Assembly (NCBI GenBank): GCA_918807975.1
Contig: OU964918.1
Location: 58,760,477 to 58,824,476 of the forward strand
DNA from: Aplidium turbinatum
Taxonomy: Eukaryota; Chordata; Ascidiacea; Aplousobranchia; Polyclinidae
Direction: 5' to 3'
DNA: 64,000 nt
In this document: piece after piece, positions 46,007-57,228 of the stretch
How the letters are laid out: each line of letters begins with the position of its first letter
Numbering within the stretch: the first letter of the stretch is position 1
Program-made: the position numbers and the translations under genes
The notes under the pieces: model-generated
Told to the model about the DNA's origin: nothing
Database searches by the model: none
Seen by the model: only the letters and a program-made list of their open reading frames with translations

Positions 46007-46082
46007 TTTTAGTCTATATAGCAGAGAATTTATTCTTTTACTACTTACGGTTGTCAGTGTTTGTTCGGACTATACCTTGTAG

Positions 46083-46225
46083 GCTGCATAGCCAAGGGTG
46101 CCGGTTCGACACCGCGTAAGAGCATGAGGCGGTGTCTTTTTCAGGACACAAAGGCACACTACTTAAACTCTAGATTTTCAACCACAGGGTGTATGCCTTA
46201 GGTGCGACGACCAAGACCGTTCTTT
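46083..46225 (+). repeat. SINE-2 copy
   Basis: The piece reads GGCTGCATAGCCAAG, then GCCGGTTCGACACCGCGT (B box), then a body with CAGGACACAAAGGCACAC. It corresponds to 53495-53690 in opposite orientation but has lost part of the tRNA-like head. Confidence 0.7.
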
Positions 46226-46253
46226 AAAAAGTAATCATCGAAATATGTTTCAG

Positions 46254-46400
46254 GTGAGAATAATTGAAAGAAGAGGAAGGAATATTTTTGGTGACAGCGC
46301 GATTGATGACATTAGAGTGGAACCTGGAAGATGCCAAGAAGTGGAACCAGAGGAAGAAGATGAAGAGGAAGATAATGGAGAAGGAGGAGAAGAAGGTTAA
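46254..46400 (+). CDS. Reeler-MAM secreted protein A, exon 6 (end of MAM, acidic tail)
   Basis: After TTTCAG the frame reads VRIIERRGRNIFGDSAIDDI, then RVEPGRC, the closing motif of MAM (GDIAIDDI....GxC). A 21-residue tail follows, mostly Glu, Asp and Gly, and ends at TAA 46398-46400. No membrane segment or GPI signal follows, so the protein should be soluble and secreted. The exon lies only 128 bases from the duplication junction. Confidence 0.85.
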   Translation: MRIIERRGRNIFGDSAIDDIRVEPGRCQEVEPEEEDEEEDNGEGGEEG

Positions 46401-46454
46401 GAGAAAAAGAAAATTGAAGATAAAAAAGAGGAAAAATACAAACTACATTGCAAA

Positions 46455-46468
46455 AATAAAAAATAAAT
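46455..46468 (+). promoter_or_regulatory. Poly(A) signals of gene A
   Basis: Two AATAAA hexamers (46455-46460 and 46463-46468) lie about 60 bases after the stop codon of the Reeler-MAM gene. Confidence 0.5.
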
Positions 46469-47198
46469 TTAAAATCTCGCTCATCAGCAGTGATTTGAGT
46501 TAGCAATAGTTTTGACGCTGATATCTTGAGAGTTGGCTACGATTGTCTGTGTGTTGAATTTTGTATTTTGTTTCATTAAAAGATTTAAAATTAGTTTCTT
46601 ATGCTGAAGTGAATGTCTTTTGTTACCAAATCTTTATGTCGTCTATCCCTTTGTATATGAAATCTATGTAAGACTTTTCTACTTTACCTACAACTCATGA
46701 GGATTTATAAAAACGAGTCTTCAGAATTGCTAGTGACATTTTTCAGTGCCTTTCGTTAAACAGCACTACAAGAAGCGGGCGTAGGGAGTAATAATGATGC
46801 GATTGAGCAGCAGCCTTATATCATGCATGTGGTGATAGACTGCAGAATAGAGTGCCCTCTATGTACGAGTCCGTGATGTGGTCGACGTTGATTAACATGC
46901 AGCTATAGGAAATGCTAGTTGCCAACAGTATTTCAATGAGCGGATGTCAGCCATTCACTGCCTAAAAAAGGTCATTTTCTGATCTGCCTTTCAATGTTTA
47001 TCGATATCTAGGAACGCTCAAAGGTTGTTAATTTGTGAAGAAGATTGTTGTGAAAATTTGCACGTACGGTACTAAATCTGGTATCTTTGCTTGCTAAAAC
47101 ACATGCCTGCCAAAAAAGCGACCATCCGAAGACCAATAATGTATTTTTTTGAAGACACAGTTACTGTATACGACTATACGTAGCCGATATCGTTTAAA

Positions 47199-49041
47199 AT
47201 AGCTTATCTACGGTACCCTCGAAATGTCCTTGTTTCAATGCTGAGTTGGTAAGATGATACAAAGGAGGCCCAATGTGTTTTAACATAATTACAGAAAAAC
47301 TCAATTTACTTGCAAGACATTATGAAACAGCTATTTGCACGGCTCGGTGTTTAGTAAATTCATCTAATTACTTTCTTGTGTCATGTCAGTTTTGAAAAGC
47401 TTAAACTCATTAAACCTTGTTTAGCCTTTAGGCCATCTATGTGGGTTTATCTACGCCAAGAACTTGCATCTTAAATTCAAAGCCTTAGGCTTTTTGTTTT
47501 TTAACTAGACTGATTAAGACGGCGACGAAATTAGCATTGGTTGGTTTATCAGTGACCGCACTTTACTAAAACCATGATGGAAATTTCAGGGGGTTTTTAA
47601 CAACGTTTATTCAACGTTGCAAGCGTTAAATCAATGTAACAAGGATTAATTGCGTCAGCAATGAATCTTTCAGCATAGCCCCTTTAGTTCAATGTGCAAT
47701 GCCAGAAAACATGACACATCACTTCCATTTATGTTCAGTTCGGTTGTTTTTATTTCTGACCATCTTGGTGCTTTCCAGGGGTGTGCAAACCGTGGCCCGC
47801 GAGCTTAGACTTTTTAGCTCGCGGAAGGGTTGATATTTTAGAAAATGTGTGGTCGCTAGACGATTTTCATTAATGTCACGTTTGCAGCATTTTGTAAACA
47901 TTACTTTTTTGTTTAGCAACCGGACAAGTTCAACCAGTGTGAAATCAAGCAAACACATTTAGCAAACATTTACAGACATCCCTTGTAACTTAGTTACATC
48001 TCTTGATTGCAGTCACATTTAGTCTGTGGTAGCGGTAGCTTAAACCTATTCGCTCGCACGTAGCGTAAAACTTAAATTAATTTTAAGTCGTCCTCACGCC
48101 GAAAAACCAGACAAATATCCGCTGCTGTTTTGCGGTTGAATAGCCTACTTGCGTGCTGTGTGTCAACATTCATCCGCAAAGCATTCCCCTTGTGGTATCC
48201 GTTTCCGTGCTCTGTCTGAAGGCGTTATTTGGCTAGCTATGGGTGAGGTAGCTGCGTAGTCATTTATTGCTTGCACAATCGTCACAATATAGTAAACAAC
48301 AGATATTAAGTTACTATTTGTGGCCAGTGGTAAAACCACTGTTTTATTTGAGAAGTTATGAAGATGTTTTAAGGAGAGTGCTGGAGTTGCAAGTGGGAGG
48401 GTCGTAGAAAACAAGGAAGACCTAAGAAAACGTGGAAAAAGCAAGTTGAGGAGGAAAGCAGTAAGGTGGGCTTGACAAGAGAGGACGCGTTAGACAGATT
48501 GATGTGGAGGCAGGGTCTGAATGCGATTGTGGCACTTGGAGGTGCATCCGGCCACCCTTGGTAACGGGGACATCACCGGATTAAAACTGGACTGCTACTA
48601 GGCTACTTTATGCATGAGAAAAGTGGCAAAATACGACTGTCGAAATCGACTTTCCCAGAGTTTTAGGTACCGGTAGCCTATAGCCTACTTTTTTCCCCGG
48701 ACTTCTTGTGCTAATCAAGTTGCTTTTTTTAAACAAATAAATGAAGTAAACTTTCCATGATTATTCTGTCCATGCGTAAGCTTGAAACCAAACTTTCACA
48801 ACAACAGACAATAACCTAGAGTTGACATGGGAAATGGGGATAGTTTTAAGGCTGAGTCTGGAAACTAAAAAAAATGATGTGATTTTAGATTCTTCTTGTG
48901 GGTTACCGGTAGCCTACTCATATTGATAGGGATGTGTTGTTTAAAAGCATTAGGTCTACCGTTGCTACCGGACATAAATCGTTTTCTCAAAGACCCTGCA
49001 CAGTAGGCTACAACTGTAGAGCTATATAACATTAGGGCACT
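47199..49041. other. Copy B stretch without a gene
   Basis: This stretch has no clear match in copy A. It includes a LINE end at 48390-48573 and a hAT-type end near 47777 (CAGGGGTGTGCAAACCGTGG). Nothing else is recognised. Confidence 0.4.
48390..48573 (+). mobile_element. LINE 3' end fragment
   Basis: The + frame reads GRRKQGRPKKTWKKQVEEES, then SKVGLTREDALDRLMWRQGL and a stop after GHPW. G-R-P-K-K-T-W followed by R-E-D-A-L-D-R is the C-terminus of a widespread LINE group. Confidence 0.8.
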
Positions 49042-49664
49042 CAGAGGTTCTCGACCTTTTTGTCTTTGAGGACCCCTTTTGGTGCCCCCAAAGGCTAAAG
49101 TGGTCACGGATAGGCCATGCCTACCTAAAAAATTATCTGAAATTTTAATATGTTGATTTGGGTCTCCTAACGAAAATAAATGTTTCATAAGTTTCATAAA
49201 TTTTTTGAAAGTTAATAATTTTTTTGTGATCTATAGGCTATGTTGACAAAGAATTTTTTTCCTTTTTGAAATCACAGTCGTGGCAAAACCAAGAATGCCA
49301 ATAGGCTGCTGTCTAACGTTTACATTTCTGAATTGAGTAGCTTATTGATTCAATCAAATCTGCTGTATCAAAATGAATTTAATTGAATAATGGCCTACAT
49401 AACTTAGCCTTATAAAATGATTTAACGCTTTTATAACTTATGAAAGTTGTTTAATTAAGAGACCGAACTTTTCTGCGACGACCTGTAAAATTTCAAACAG
49501 CATCATCAGATCCAACACACACTTGGGGAATCACCGAAATACACATATATATATGTATATAAAGCTCAACCAACCAATTTTTAATTGTTGTAATTTATCA
49601 ATAATAGGCTACTGTAGGGGAACTTTTACGGACCCCTTGCAAAATCCCGGTTAGAGAACCAATG
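49042..49664. mobile_element. hAT-type non-autonomous element
   Basis: The ends are CAGAGGTTCTCGACC and GGTTAGAGAACCAATG. The flanks (AGGGCACT and GGCTACCT) match only loosely. The right part is shared with copy A (2766-3036). Confidence 0.6.
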
Positions 49665-50984
49665 GGCTACCTAGGGTAGGTACATGATTACACTAAAAGG
49701 CATAACATAGCTTAACAAGATTTAACAAGCTTGATTTTTATCATATTTATCGAGTCTTCTACAACTCAGCAGTTGTGAACTCAGCACATTGCAGTTGAGC
49801 AAGTGACAACTGAGCTCACAACATTTCAGCAAGTGGCTAAAATAGGTAAATGATGAACCTATAAGCAAGTAAAAACGGACAAGCCGATACATTGGCATGT
49901 AACAAGTCAACAAATTCATTGTAGCAAGTGATGACCAAGCAAGTCCAATGCTTGACGAAAATTTCATTTGCTGACTTGGCAGTAGCTGAAATGTAGCCTA
50001 CTTGCTGAATTGAAGCACTTGCTGAGTTGTCGCTTGCCGAGTGGTCCGACTACCATATTTATCACTAAGACATAGGCTACAACTGGTATAATCATTAGCC
50101 TATCAAATCCTGCATTTTCTTATTACTCGAATTTTACGTGGAGACCTCACAGCCAAATAGATACAAGCGGCACAGTTGCGTGCAGCTCAGTCGTGTGCTT
50201 TTTTTGCCAGCCTTTTTAGCATTTTGCATCTTAGTTCAGGAAATCTCAGGCGTTATTTGTAATGGTTTTATGAATAAATAAACACGAGTTATCCGAGGCT
50301 GCAAAACCAGTTTGGCAAAAAAGTTTTTAGTTTATCTCGAGTTGCATGAAAAGTCTGACTTTTCTGATCTTGTTATTTTTGATCATCACGGCAAAAATAA
50401 GGCATGCCATAACGTATTCTCTTCAGGTGTTTTGTACGAATTTATAAAAAAGGATTTTATACTATTTGTTTAATTCATTTGGAGTAGTTTCAGGTGAGAA
50501 GTTAGATCAGATATAAAAACATCAAACATAACCTACAAAAATTTGAAATCAACAGACTGTGTAGGCTAACTCACGGATATGAGGTTGAGTTAATTCCTTT
50601 TTCTTTAGTTTAGTACTTAAAAAAAAAAACTATGCTTTTCCTCTATGTGAATGATGTGATTATATTATTTTATTCAAACCAAGCCTAGGGAATTGGCTAC
50701 TGAAGTGAGGTAGTTAGGCTATAGCTAAGATATTGTAGCCTACAAAAAGCAGTAGGCCTACAACATAAGGTCGCGCATATTTCTCTATTCTTAAGTAATT
50801 CCTAGAAAAATTAAATGAAATCAGCAAGGTTTAGTAATTTTATAATTTAATAATAAAGCTTTCGCCACCTAAAACAGGAACTTCAGTGTCTTGAAAAGCA
50901 AGAGAAATTGAAAACAAATTATGTGAATCAATCATATCAACTAAAAGCATAGAAAAATCGTGTAATATATCATTTGATTGTAAA

Positions 50985-51360
50985 CTTTCTAGACCTAAAA
51001 AACCACCGAAGAAGTTACTACGGTATCTCATTAAAAAGTCAATCCGTACTTATTTACTGTACAAAAGCGAATTGATAATCCACCAATTGTTCTTAAAGAA
51101 GATAACCGCAAAATATAACCTAGGCAACTTGAATCATTTCGTGGCCGTACGAAAAGATTTTGCCGCCATATTTGGCCAGGCATAGAAGAACCACGTGGGT
51201 CTTTTGGGCTTAGCCCACCCACTTTTGAAAGCCAAATTTCTTTTAATTTGCAGCGAAAACGGCAAATCAGAGAAGGAGTTCCAAAAAAAGGGGTTCACTG
51301 ATTTGATACATACCACTGTAGTTTGATTATCTTTGAGTCACTAACTTATTACAATTCTTA
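50985..51360 (+). other. Unassigned open stretches, copy B only
   Basis: Two overlapping + strand frames are open: 50998-51182 (RPKKPPKKLLRYLIKKSIRT and ITAKYNLGNLNHF) and 51118-51300 (ESFRGRTKRFCRHIWPGIEE and QRKRQIREGVPKKGVH, then stop). The protein-like composition suggests a decayed gene or element. I do not recognise it, and it is absent from the matching place in copy A. Confidence 0.25.
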
Positions 51361-51412
51361 GGCAAGCGATCGAGTAAGCTTAGTTAAAGGCAACAGTTAG
51401 CAATACCAACAA

Positions 51413-52958
51413 CTAGGGGCGCCGGAACGATTTTTGACTGGGAGGACAGGATTATGAAAAAAGGGAACTTCTTTTACTGAAAGGCTAATTTTTTAAACTT
51501 TTAAATAAAATATAGCGATAATGCTCATCCACCAGCTCATTATCGAGTAATGACACGAGTTCGCGTTTTGTCGCTTCTACCTTTTTCTTGACCTTTGCTA
51601 TGTTGACGTATTGTTTTGATATGATGGTCAGAAATAAAAAAACAACTGAACTGAACTGAACTGAAGTGTCTGGTATACAAAGAACAATGGCACCGAAGGA
51701 CATCATGCTACGTTATAATGACGTTACCTACTGTGATACAGAATTTTGTGTCGTGAATATTATTTTGTTGCAGAAGTGAAAGATTATAATTAGGCTAAAA
51801 GCAAATAGCTGAAATTGTTATCGTATTGCAAAATGTGAAGTAGCTTACATGACCTTAACCCTCTGTCTACCGTGGGGTCCAATGGACCGCAAAACAAATT
51901 TTGTTCTGCGATTTCTCAGGACATATAGCAGATGCGATATTGATATACCTTGACTTTTCACAGCTTTGCTTGATCTTTAGGACAATATAATAATTATTGA
52001 TCTGAAGCAAAAATTGGTAGCCTAGAAAAAAATAATAGCACCTTGTACCGTGGGGTCCAATGGACCCCAAGCCTTCTGCATTCGAAGTAATCTTGTATTA
52101 CAACAGCACTAAAAGTGTAGTCGACACTATTGACAGAATGGTTAGGAAATACACTTCCAAAAGAATGACGAGAAGATGGCCGATAGCTCTATTTTACAAT
52201 AGAATCGATGTCACTGCTGTCAATGCTTTGTGATGTGGCATCAATTGCAAGGCCAATATAGCAGCACAGCACTGAAGCATGCATGCATGAAAGAGAAGAA
52301 ACTTTTAGATCCAACTAGGAAAAGAGCTTGCTGGATTACCAGCTTCGACTTCAATATCAACAAGACATCTAAATCCGCAACAAAATAAAAGACACAGCTG
52401 TTGAAGATCAGGCGCTAAAATCAAAGAAGGCTAGATGCTATCTTTGCGAAAGATACAAACTTCAAAAGTGCAGACAATTCTGTGCTACTTGCAAACTCAA
52501 CGTTTGCCAAGAACATTCGCAATTCATTTGTAATAAATGCGATAATATATAAACTCACAATATTTCTTGTGAACTAATACGTAGGCCTAATATGCGTTTT
52601 TTTAGCCAAATCACTCAGTAGTGTGGCCATTGCTCAAGAATAGACCAATTCCGTATCAGTTTGCTTTGTGCAAGGGCTACTGTATGATTTGTTTGTTAAA
52701 TTTCGAGTATTTTTGATTTTTCTACAGTGTTTATAAGTTATGATTGTTGTTGTCTGTTACGTCCTTTCCTATTGAGCTTTAATTTCACAATCAGAGCTGA
52801 TTATTTTTCTTCAAAACAAGTACTTTTAAATTTGGGGTCTAATGGACCCCAACGGTAAAACTTGTATATGATTTTTTCGGTAGACAGAGGGTTAAAAGGG
52901 CACCATTGCCCCCAGCCCCACCCACCCACAGAAAAATTGAGGGCAGGGGGCGCCCCTG
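51413..52958. mobile_element. hAT-type element carrying a piggyBac element
   Basis: The ends CTAGGGGCGCCGG and GGGGGCGCCCCTG match those of the MITE at 20970-21417. The flanks ACCAACAA and CCAAAAAA match loosely. Confidence 0.7.
51859..52891 (+). mobile_element. piggyBac element, mostly deleted
   Basis: TTAA flanks both sides (51855-51858 and 52892-52895). The inverted ends CCCTCTGTCTACCG and CGGTAGACAGAGGG are perfect. Near the ends, and once inside at 52050, lies GGGGTCCAATGGACC, a palindrome. The only coding remnant (52430-52550) reads CYLCERYKLQKCRQFCATCK followed by CQEHSQFICNKC, the C-terminal cysteine-rich domain of a piggyBac transposase. Confidence 0.9.
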
Positions 52959-53494
52959 CCAAAAAACCTTTAACCAGGTTGCCTATAGAAAAGTTTGGGT
53001 TTTTGGCAACATCATTAAGCAAAAAAATATTTTTTAATTTTAGAAAAAGTGATCTTGATTTTCAAGACCACATATAGGCTCTGAATGGTCTTGATCTTCA
53101 AGATAACCGAAACTAGTGATTTTGCCCATCTCTGGGCACAATAGACCTACTGTATATAGCCTGTAGAAATGTTTTAAGTCATCTCAAATTGAAGTGATGA
53201 TAAAATCTTAGGTAACATCTTGAATTTAAATTATCCTAATCCGGTTAAAATTGAGTTTGTGCTGAAGTGGAGGTTTGATATTGCCAAGACAATAAATTGT
53301 CTGTAGCCTATTTCTTATTAAACATAAAAGTGTTAAAGCCGTACATAGCCTAGCCCCGCCGATGGCAGCGCAGTTAGTTGGCCCATGTGTCAAAATTTGT
53401 GTAGGCTACTAAGAAACAATAAAATCAAAAACCGGTGGTTTTACTTCTTGGTTGTGTGTTTGAACAACGCGCGGATGTTTGTTTGTCGTATCCA

Positions 53495-53690
53495 GGCTTT
53501 CACCCGGTGGTTGAAGATTTAGATTAAGTGGACGGGAAGGCAAGGAAGCCAATCTTCGTGTCCACCTTCAGGCATGCCTTTAAGTGTCCTGCCACAGACA
53601 CAGCTGCATGCTCTTGAGCGGTGTCGAACCGGCGCCCTCTCGATTGCCGTTCCAGTGTTCTCACCACTCGGCTATGCAGCCGAACGCGCG
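53495..53690 (-). repeat. SINE-2, fuller copy, tRNA-derived head
   Basis: On the - strand the A-box-like TAGCCGAGTGGTGAGAACA and B box GGTTCGACAC are spaced as in a tRNA with a variable arm (Ser/Leu-like). The body then reads TGTGTCTGTGGCAGGACAC and beyond. The 540 bases before it (52959-53494) hold nothing recognisable. Confidence 0.8.
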
Positions 53691-53717
53691 GATGAAATAA
53701 TTAATCAAATGTGGGGC

Positions 53718-54847
53718 CAGTGTTGTACGCGTCAGTGAAATAAATTGACGGCGTCAGCGTCAGCGCGAATTGCCTAAAAACTTTACGGCATAAAATACTG
53801 CGTCAGCTCTTAAAGAAATTGACGGCGTCAACGTCAGCGCTATTTTAGCCAGGGTCTCACAAAACGGAATAGGCTATTTCAACCAAGTTTAGGCTAACAA
53901 TAGCTATAAAAAGAGAGTAGGTTTTATGTTTTGAGACTGTATTGTAATTAGCTGCTTTAGCTTATTAGTTATTTCCTTGTAGAAACACAAGCATTTCAAG
54001 ACATTTATCTGACAATCTGCTGCGTTTGAGACGCATAATGTCCTTTCCAAGTGAAAACATGCGTTCCACAGCAGCGCTGAATGATATTGGTGTGTTGTAT
54101 TTCAAAAACAAGTCTTGAAAACGTTTACTCGGAAAGGTAGGCTATCAATGTTCCAAGCGTGCTGTGATGGCTTAGCATATATAAATCTTTTAACGAGGTC
54201 CACTGCACCAACATAGCTTTTTTCAGAGGCATAAAGCTCTTGAAATAAAGTATCTTCAACCTCTGCGATGACATTCATGGATTTTTCGCTTTCTCTCTCT
54301 GATCCCTCGTTCTCGATACTGCTCACGCTAATGAGTGATCACCATTTGGCCTCTTCCTCCTCCTGTGAATGTGGTGCCGAGAAACAGACCGCAGACCACA
54401 TCATCAATGACTGCTCCATGTTCAAGCCACCTAACAGAGTGGAAGGTCTGCGTGTCATGGATGATGAAACCAAAGACTGGCTGCTCTCTACTAGCCTTCC
54501 AGTGTAGTCCGGGAACATCGTGAATCTGGGGTGGTAAAAGGATAAACCCTCGGCCCCAGACGCTCACACGACGACCATTTGGCGAACTTCTTCCGCTTGT
54601 ATTCCAGGTAGCCATTCCAATCAACGCGAAAGCGGGTAATTCGGATGAGTCGTGCTGGCCGGAATACATTGTGAAACTCTCATTGTGAAACGAGATTTTC
54701 CATAAAAACAAAAAATGACGCATAGCGCATGACGCTTAAAATCGGCAAAATAATTGACGGCGCTATCACTTCCGTCAACTAGAAAATAAAATGACGACGC
54801 TAGCTTCAGCGTCAACAAAAAGTTGACGCCGTCAAAGTACAACACTG
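53718..54847 (-). mobile_element. Non-autonomous hAT element (same family as 20406-21748)
   Basis: The ends CAGTGTTGTACG and GTACAACACTG are flanked by TGTGGGGC (53710-53717) and TGTAGGTC (54848-54855). Copy A has the empty site TGTGGGTC at 16497-16504. On the - strand 54102-54326 reads EVEDTLFQELYASEKSYVGA and VDLVKRFIYAKPSQHAW, a hAT transposase remnant. A LINE end is inserted at 54351-54573. Confidence 0.9.
54351..54573 (+). mobile_element. LINE 3' end with target duplication
   Basis: ACCATTTGGC flanks both sides (54341-54350 and 54574-54583), and the hAT relative at 20406-21748 shows this site uninterrupted. The frame reads SSSCECGAEKQTADHIINDC and VEGLRVMDDETKDWLLS. The end has the CACACGACGAC tail seen at 13252 and 14455. 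Confidence 0.9.
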
Positions 54848-55046
54848 TGTAGGTCTATATTCCAATTAACTTGATTAATTGGGTCTGCCAGATTCTCTTG
54901 AGAATGTGTCCAGGACTTCTGAATCTGCTCCATGCAGAGATATTGAATTAAATTTTTGCAACAGTTTTTTAAAATAAAGCATGTATTCCCATAGGTAGGC
55001 TACCATTTACTAACGGTTAACCAATAGCACAAGAAATCATAAAGGA

Positions 55047-55251
55047 ATGGTTTGTGCTTTCATCAATGCTTTGTTTGTTGCATCTGTAAGTCTGCTATTG
55101 CATCATAACGCTCATGGATTTCCAACTGGACCACCCCCATCAGTTTGTGGATCTTTATCTCCATTAGGACATCTCAGGGCAGGCCGTTCACAAAATTTGA
55201 ATTATGTTATTTCAGCACCCGATTCGTTTTCACCTGGAGAAGAAGTTACAA
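55047..55251 (+). CDS. Reeler-MAM secreted protein B, exon 1
   Basis: This is the second copy of the gene. It has the same signal peptide (MVCAFINALFVASVSLLLHH), the same Reeler start (CGSLSP.GHLRAG) and a donor A|GTGAGT in phase 1. It is one codon shorter than copy A and differs at a few residues (for example PTGPPPSV for PSGPPTGV). The frame is intact, so the copy may be functional. Only exons 1 and 2 lie in the window. Confidence 0.85.
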
Positions 55252-55411
55252 GTGAGTAGAAATTATTTCATTTTAGTAATAACACACGCTAGCAAAATGT
55301 CTTCTTACCTTGTGATTTAAACTACAAGAACTGATCTATGTTAATGTTAAGATGCTGAATCTGACTTCACAATTTTTTCTACGGTATAAGATTTTAATAT
55401 TTCATAACTAT

Positions 55412-55524
55412 TGTGTTTCTAACTCATTCGACCAGAGTCGTATTGGAGTTCTGTTTTAGTATATAATTGCACAACCAAGATATAGTGTGAAACCTACAAA
55501 GTAAGCCCAAAACGAGAAGTGCCA
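55412..55524 (-). repeat. LTR, left
   Basis: It starts TGTGTTTCTAACTCATTC and ends AAGTGCCA; the partner is 61936-62049. Confidence 0.75.
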
Positions 55525-56569
55525 ATTATTATGACCACTCATAACGAAAAGGGTGGTTGGCGTCTTCTCCTTGATCGCCTTAATGTTTGTTCTTGATGCG
55601 ATGACGATTATGGATCCTCGGTCGCAATCGGCGTCGATGGATCCTCGGTCGCAATCGGCGTCGATGGATCCTCGGTCGCAATCAGCGTCGATGAATCCTC
55701 GGTCGCAATCGGCGTTGTGGCGTTGATGAATCCTCGGTTGCTATCGATGAATACGTGAAAGTAGTCTCCTCTGGGTCCCCGTCTTCCGGCGAGATGTACC
55801 TCGGACGTAGCTGGTCGACGTGGCGTCTCCATATTGAACCTCGAGGGTCCACTCGAACCTGCAAACTCCGACTCCCGTTTCGCTTCACCACGACGGCAGG
55901 AACCCAACGAGGACTTCGGCTTTGCCTGGACCCAAAGTATAAAGCGTAACACGGATCACCAACGTCGAAATTAATTGTTTTCCGGTTTTGTTTCCGGGAC
56001 GGAGGTCTCGTCGACGTTTTCCTGATTTGAGCTGAGGAAGAAAGTAAAATGTATAATTTAGTACGTAATTGGCGGTGCTTTAATAACTCACTGGGAGAGT
56101 AACCACTAGCATTAGGCGTACGGCGAAACTGCATCAAGAATTGAGTAGTCGCACTTTTAGGCAGTAACAACGATTTTCTCAGCGCCTGCTTGAAATTGCG
56201 CACCAAACGCTCGGCAGCACCATTTGTAGCTGGATGGTATCGTGCTCCAGTGATGCGTATTATCCCCTAGTTTTACAATAATTCTTGAAGTCTTTTGGCT
56301 AAGAAAACGTAGTCGCATTGTCTGAGACAATGGAGTGGGGGTATCCAAAATGGGCAAAATCCTGCTCTAAAAGATCAATAGTAGCAGAAGTCGATACGGA
56401 AGAAGTTGGGTGAATAGAAGGGTACTTTAATACTATAAGCATCGGTAACAATAAGTCAATTAGAACCTAAACAATTAATAGCGTGATCGACATGAATTCG
56501 ACTCCAAGGCTTCTCTGGAGCTAACCATGGGTGGATAGGAGCCTTGCTTGGTGCAGCTTGATGCTCACC

Positions 56570-56728
56570 ACATGTAGTACATGTGTAGTACATGTGTAGT
56601 ACATGTGTAGTACATGTGTAGTACATGTGTAGTACATGTGTAGTACATGTGTAGTACATGTGTAGTACATGTGTAGTACATGTGTAGTACATGTGTAGTA
56701 CATGTGTAGTACATGTGTAGTACATGTT
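56570..56728. repeat. Minisatellite of an 11-base unit inside the LTR element
   Basis: About 14 copies of GTAGTACATGT stand in a row with almost no variation. Because 11 is not a multiple of three and the unit has no stop in any frame on the - strand, all three frames are open and read the same 11-residue repeat. Confidence 0.95.
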
Positions 56729-57197
56729 CGGCAGAGGTCGACAATGTCCGCATCGATATTGGGCCAGTAGACTGCTGTCCTAGCCAGCTGTTTCATGCGC
56801 TGCATGCCGAAATGACCTTCGTGTAAAAGTGAAAGAATATCATTGCGGAGTTTAAAAGGAATAACTACTCTAGAACCATATAATAAACAACCATAACATG
56901 TTGTTAGAGAATCAGCAACTCTTCTAAACTGTTCGATTGGATCGTTAGCATTTGATTTCGCAGGCCATCCTTCTTGTGTAAAGCGAATGATTTTAGACAA
57001 GACTGGATCCTTGGAAGTTTCCTTGCGCAAAATAGAAGAATTGGAATGACTAACCTGCGAATCCAACGTATCAATTACGCAGACAATATCAACATCATCT
57101 GCACTTTCCTCCCCATCAAAGATTGTGTCACCGTTGGACTGAAGACGGCTCAAAGCGTTAGCATTTTGGAGATGCGTTGTTTTGCGATACTCTATAG

Positions 57198-57228
57198 TGG
57201 TACGCGTACCACAGGTTGGGAACCCCTG
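57198..57228. mobile_element. Solo hAT end of 31 bases with target duplication
   Basis: CTCTATAG flanks both sides (57190-57197 and 57229-57236). The insert has a palindromic TGGTACGCGTACCA and ends GGTTGGGAACCCCTG, a hAT-type end. It is the smallest insertion with an 8-base duplication in the window. Confidence 0.8.

Larger units (their letters stand above)
1392..46527 (+). repeat. Tandem segmental duplication, copy A
   Basis: Blocks of copy A match copy B in the same order and orientation: 1392-2060 with 46528-47198; 2766-3077 plus 4645-5935 with 49215-50965; 16497-16589, 18694-18747, 19906-20405 and 21749-22064 with 54848-55411 and 62153-62530; 25850-26370 with 63490-64000. The unit ends about 130 bases after the stop codon of the Reeler-MAM gene, where copy B begins directly. 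Gaps between blocks are mostly transposons present in one copy only. The unit is 45.1 kb long in its present, inflated form. Confidence 0.85.

Noticed and set aside
46264-46503. Independent Lys/Glu-rich protein starting at 46264
   Set aside because: It is another frame of the last MAM exon, whose own frame continues the gene and ends at 46400.
56570-56728. CRISPR-like array
   Set aside because: The repeats are contiguous with no spacers, and the DNA is animal.
56456-56753. Cys/Tyr/Thr/His repeat proteins on the - strand
   Set aside because: They are produced by the 11-base minisatellite, which is open in all three frames.
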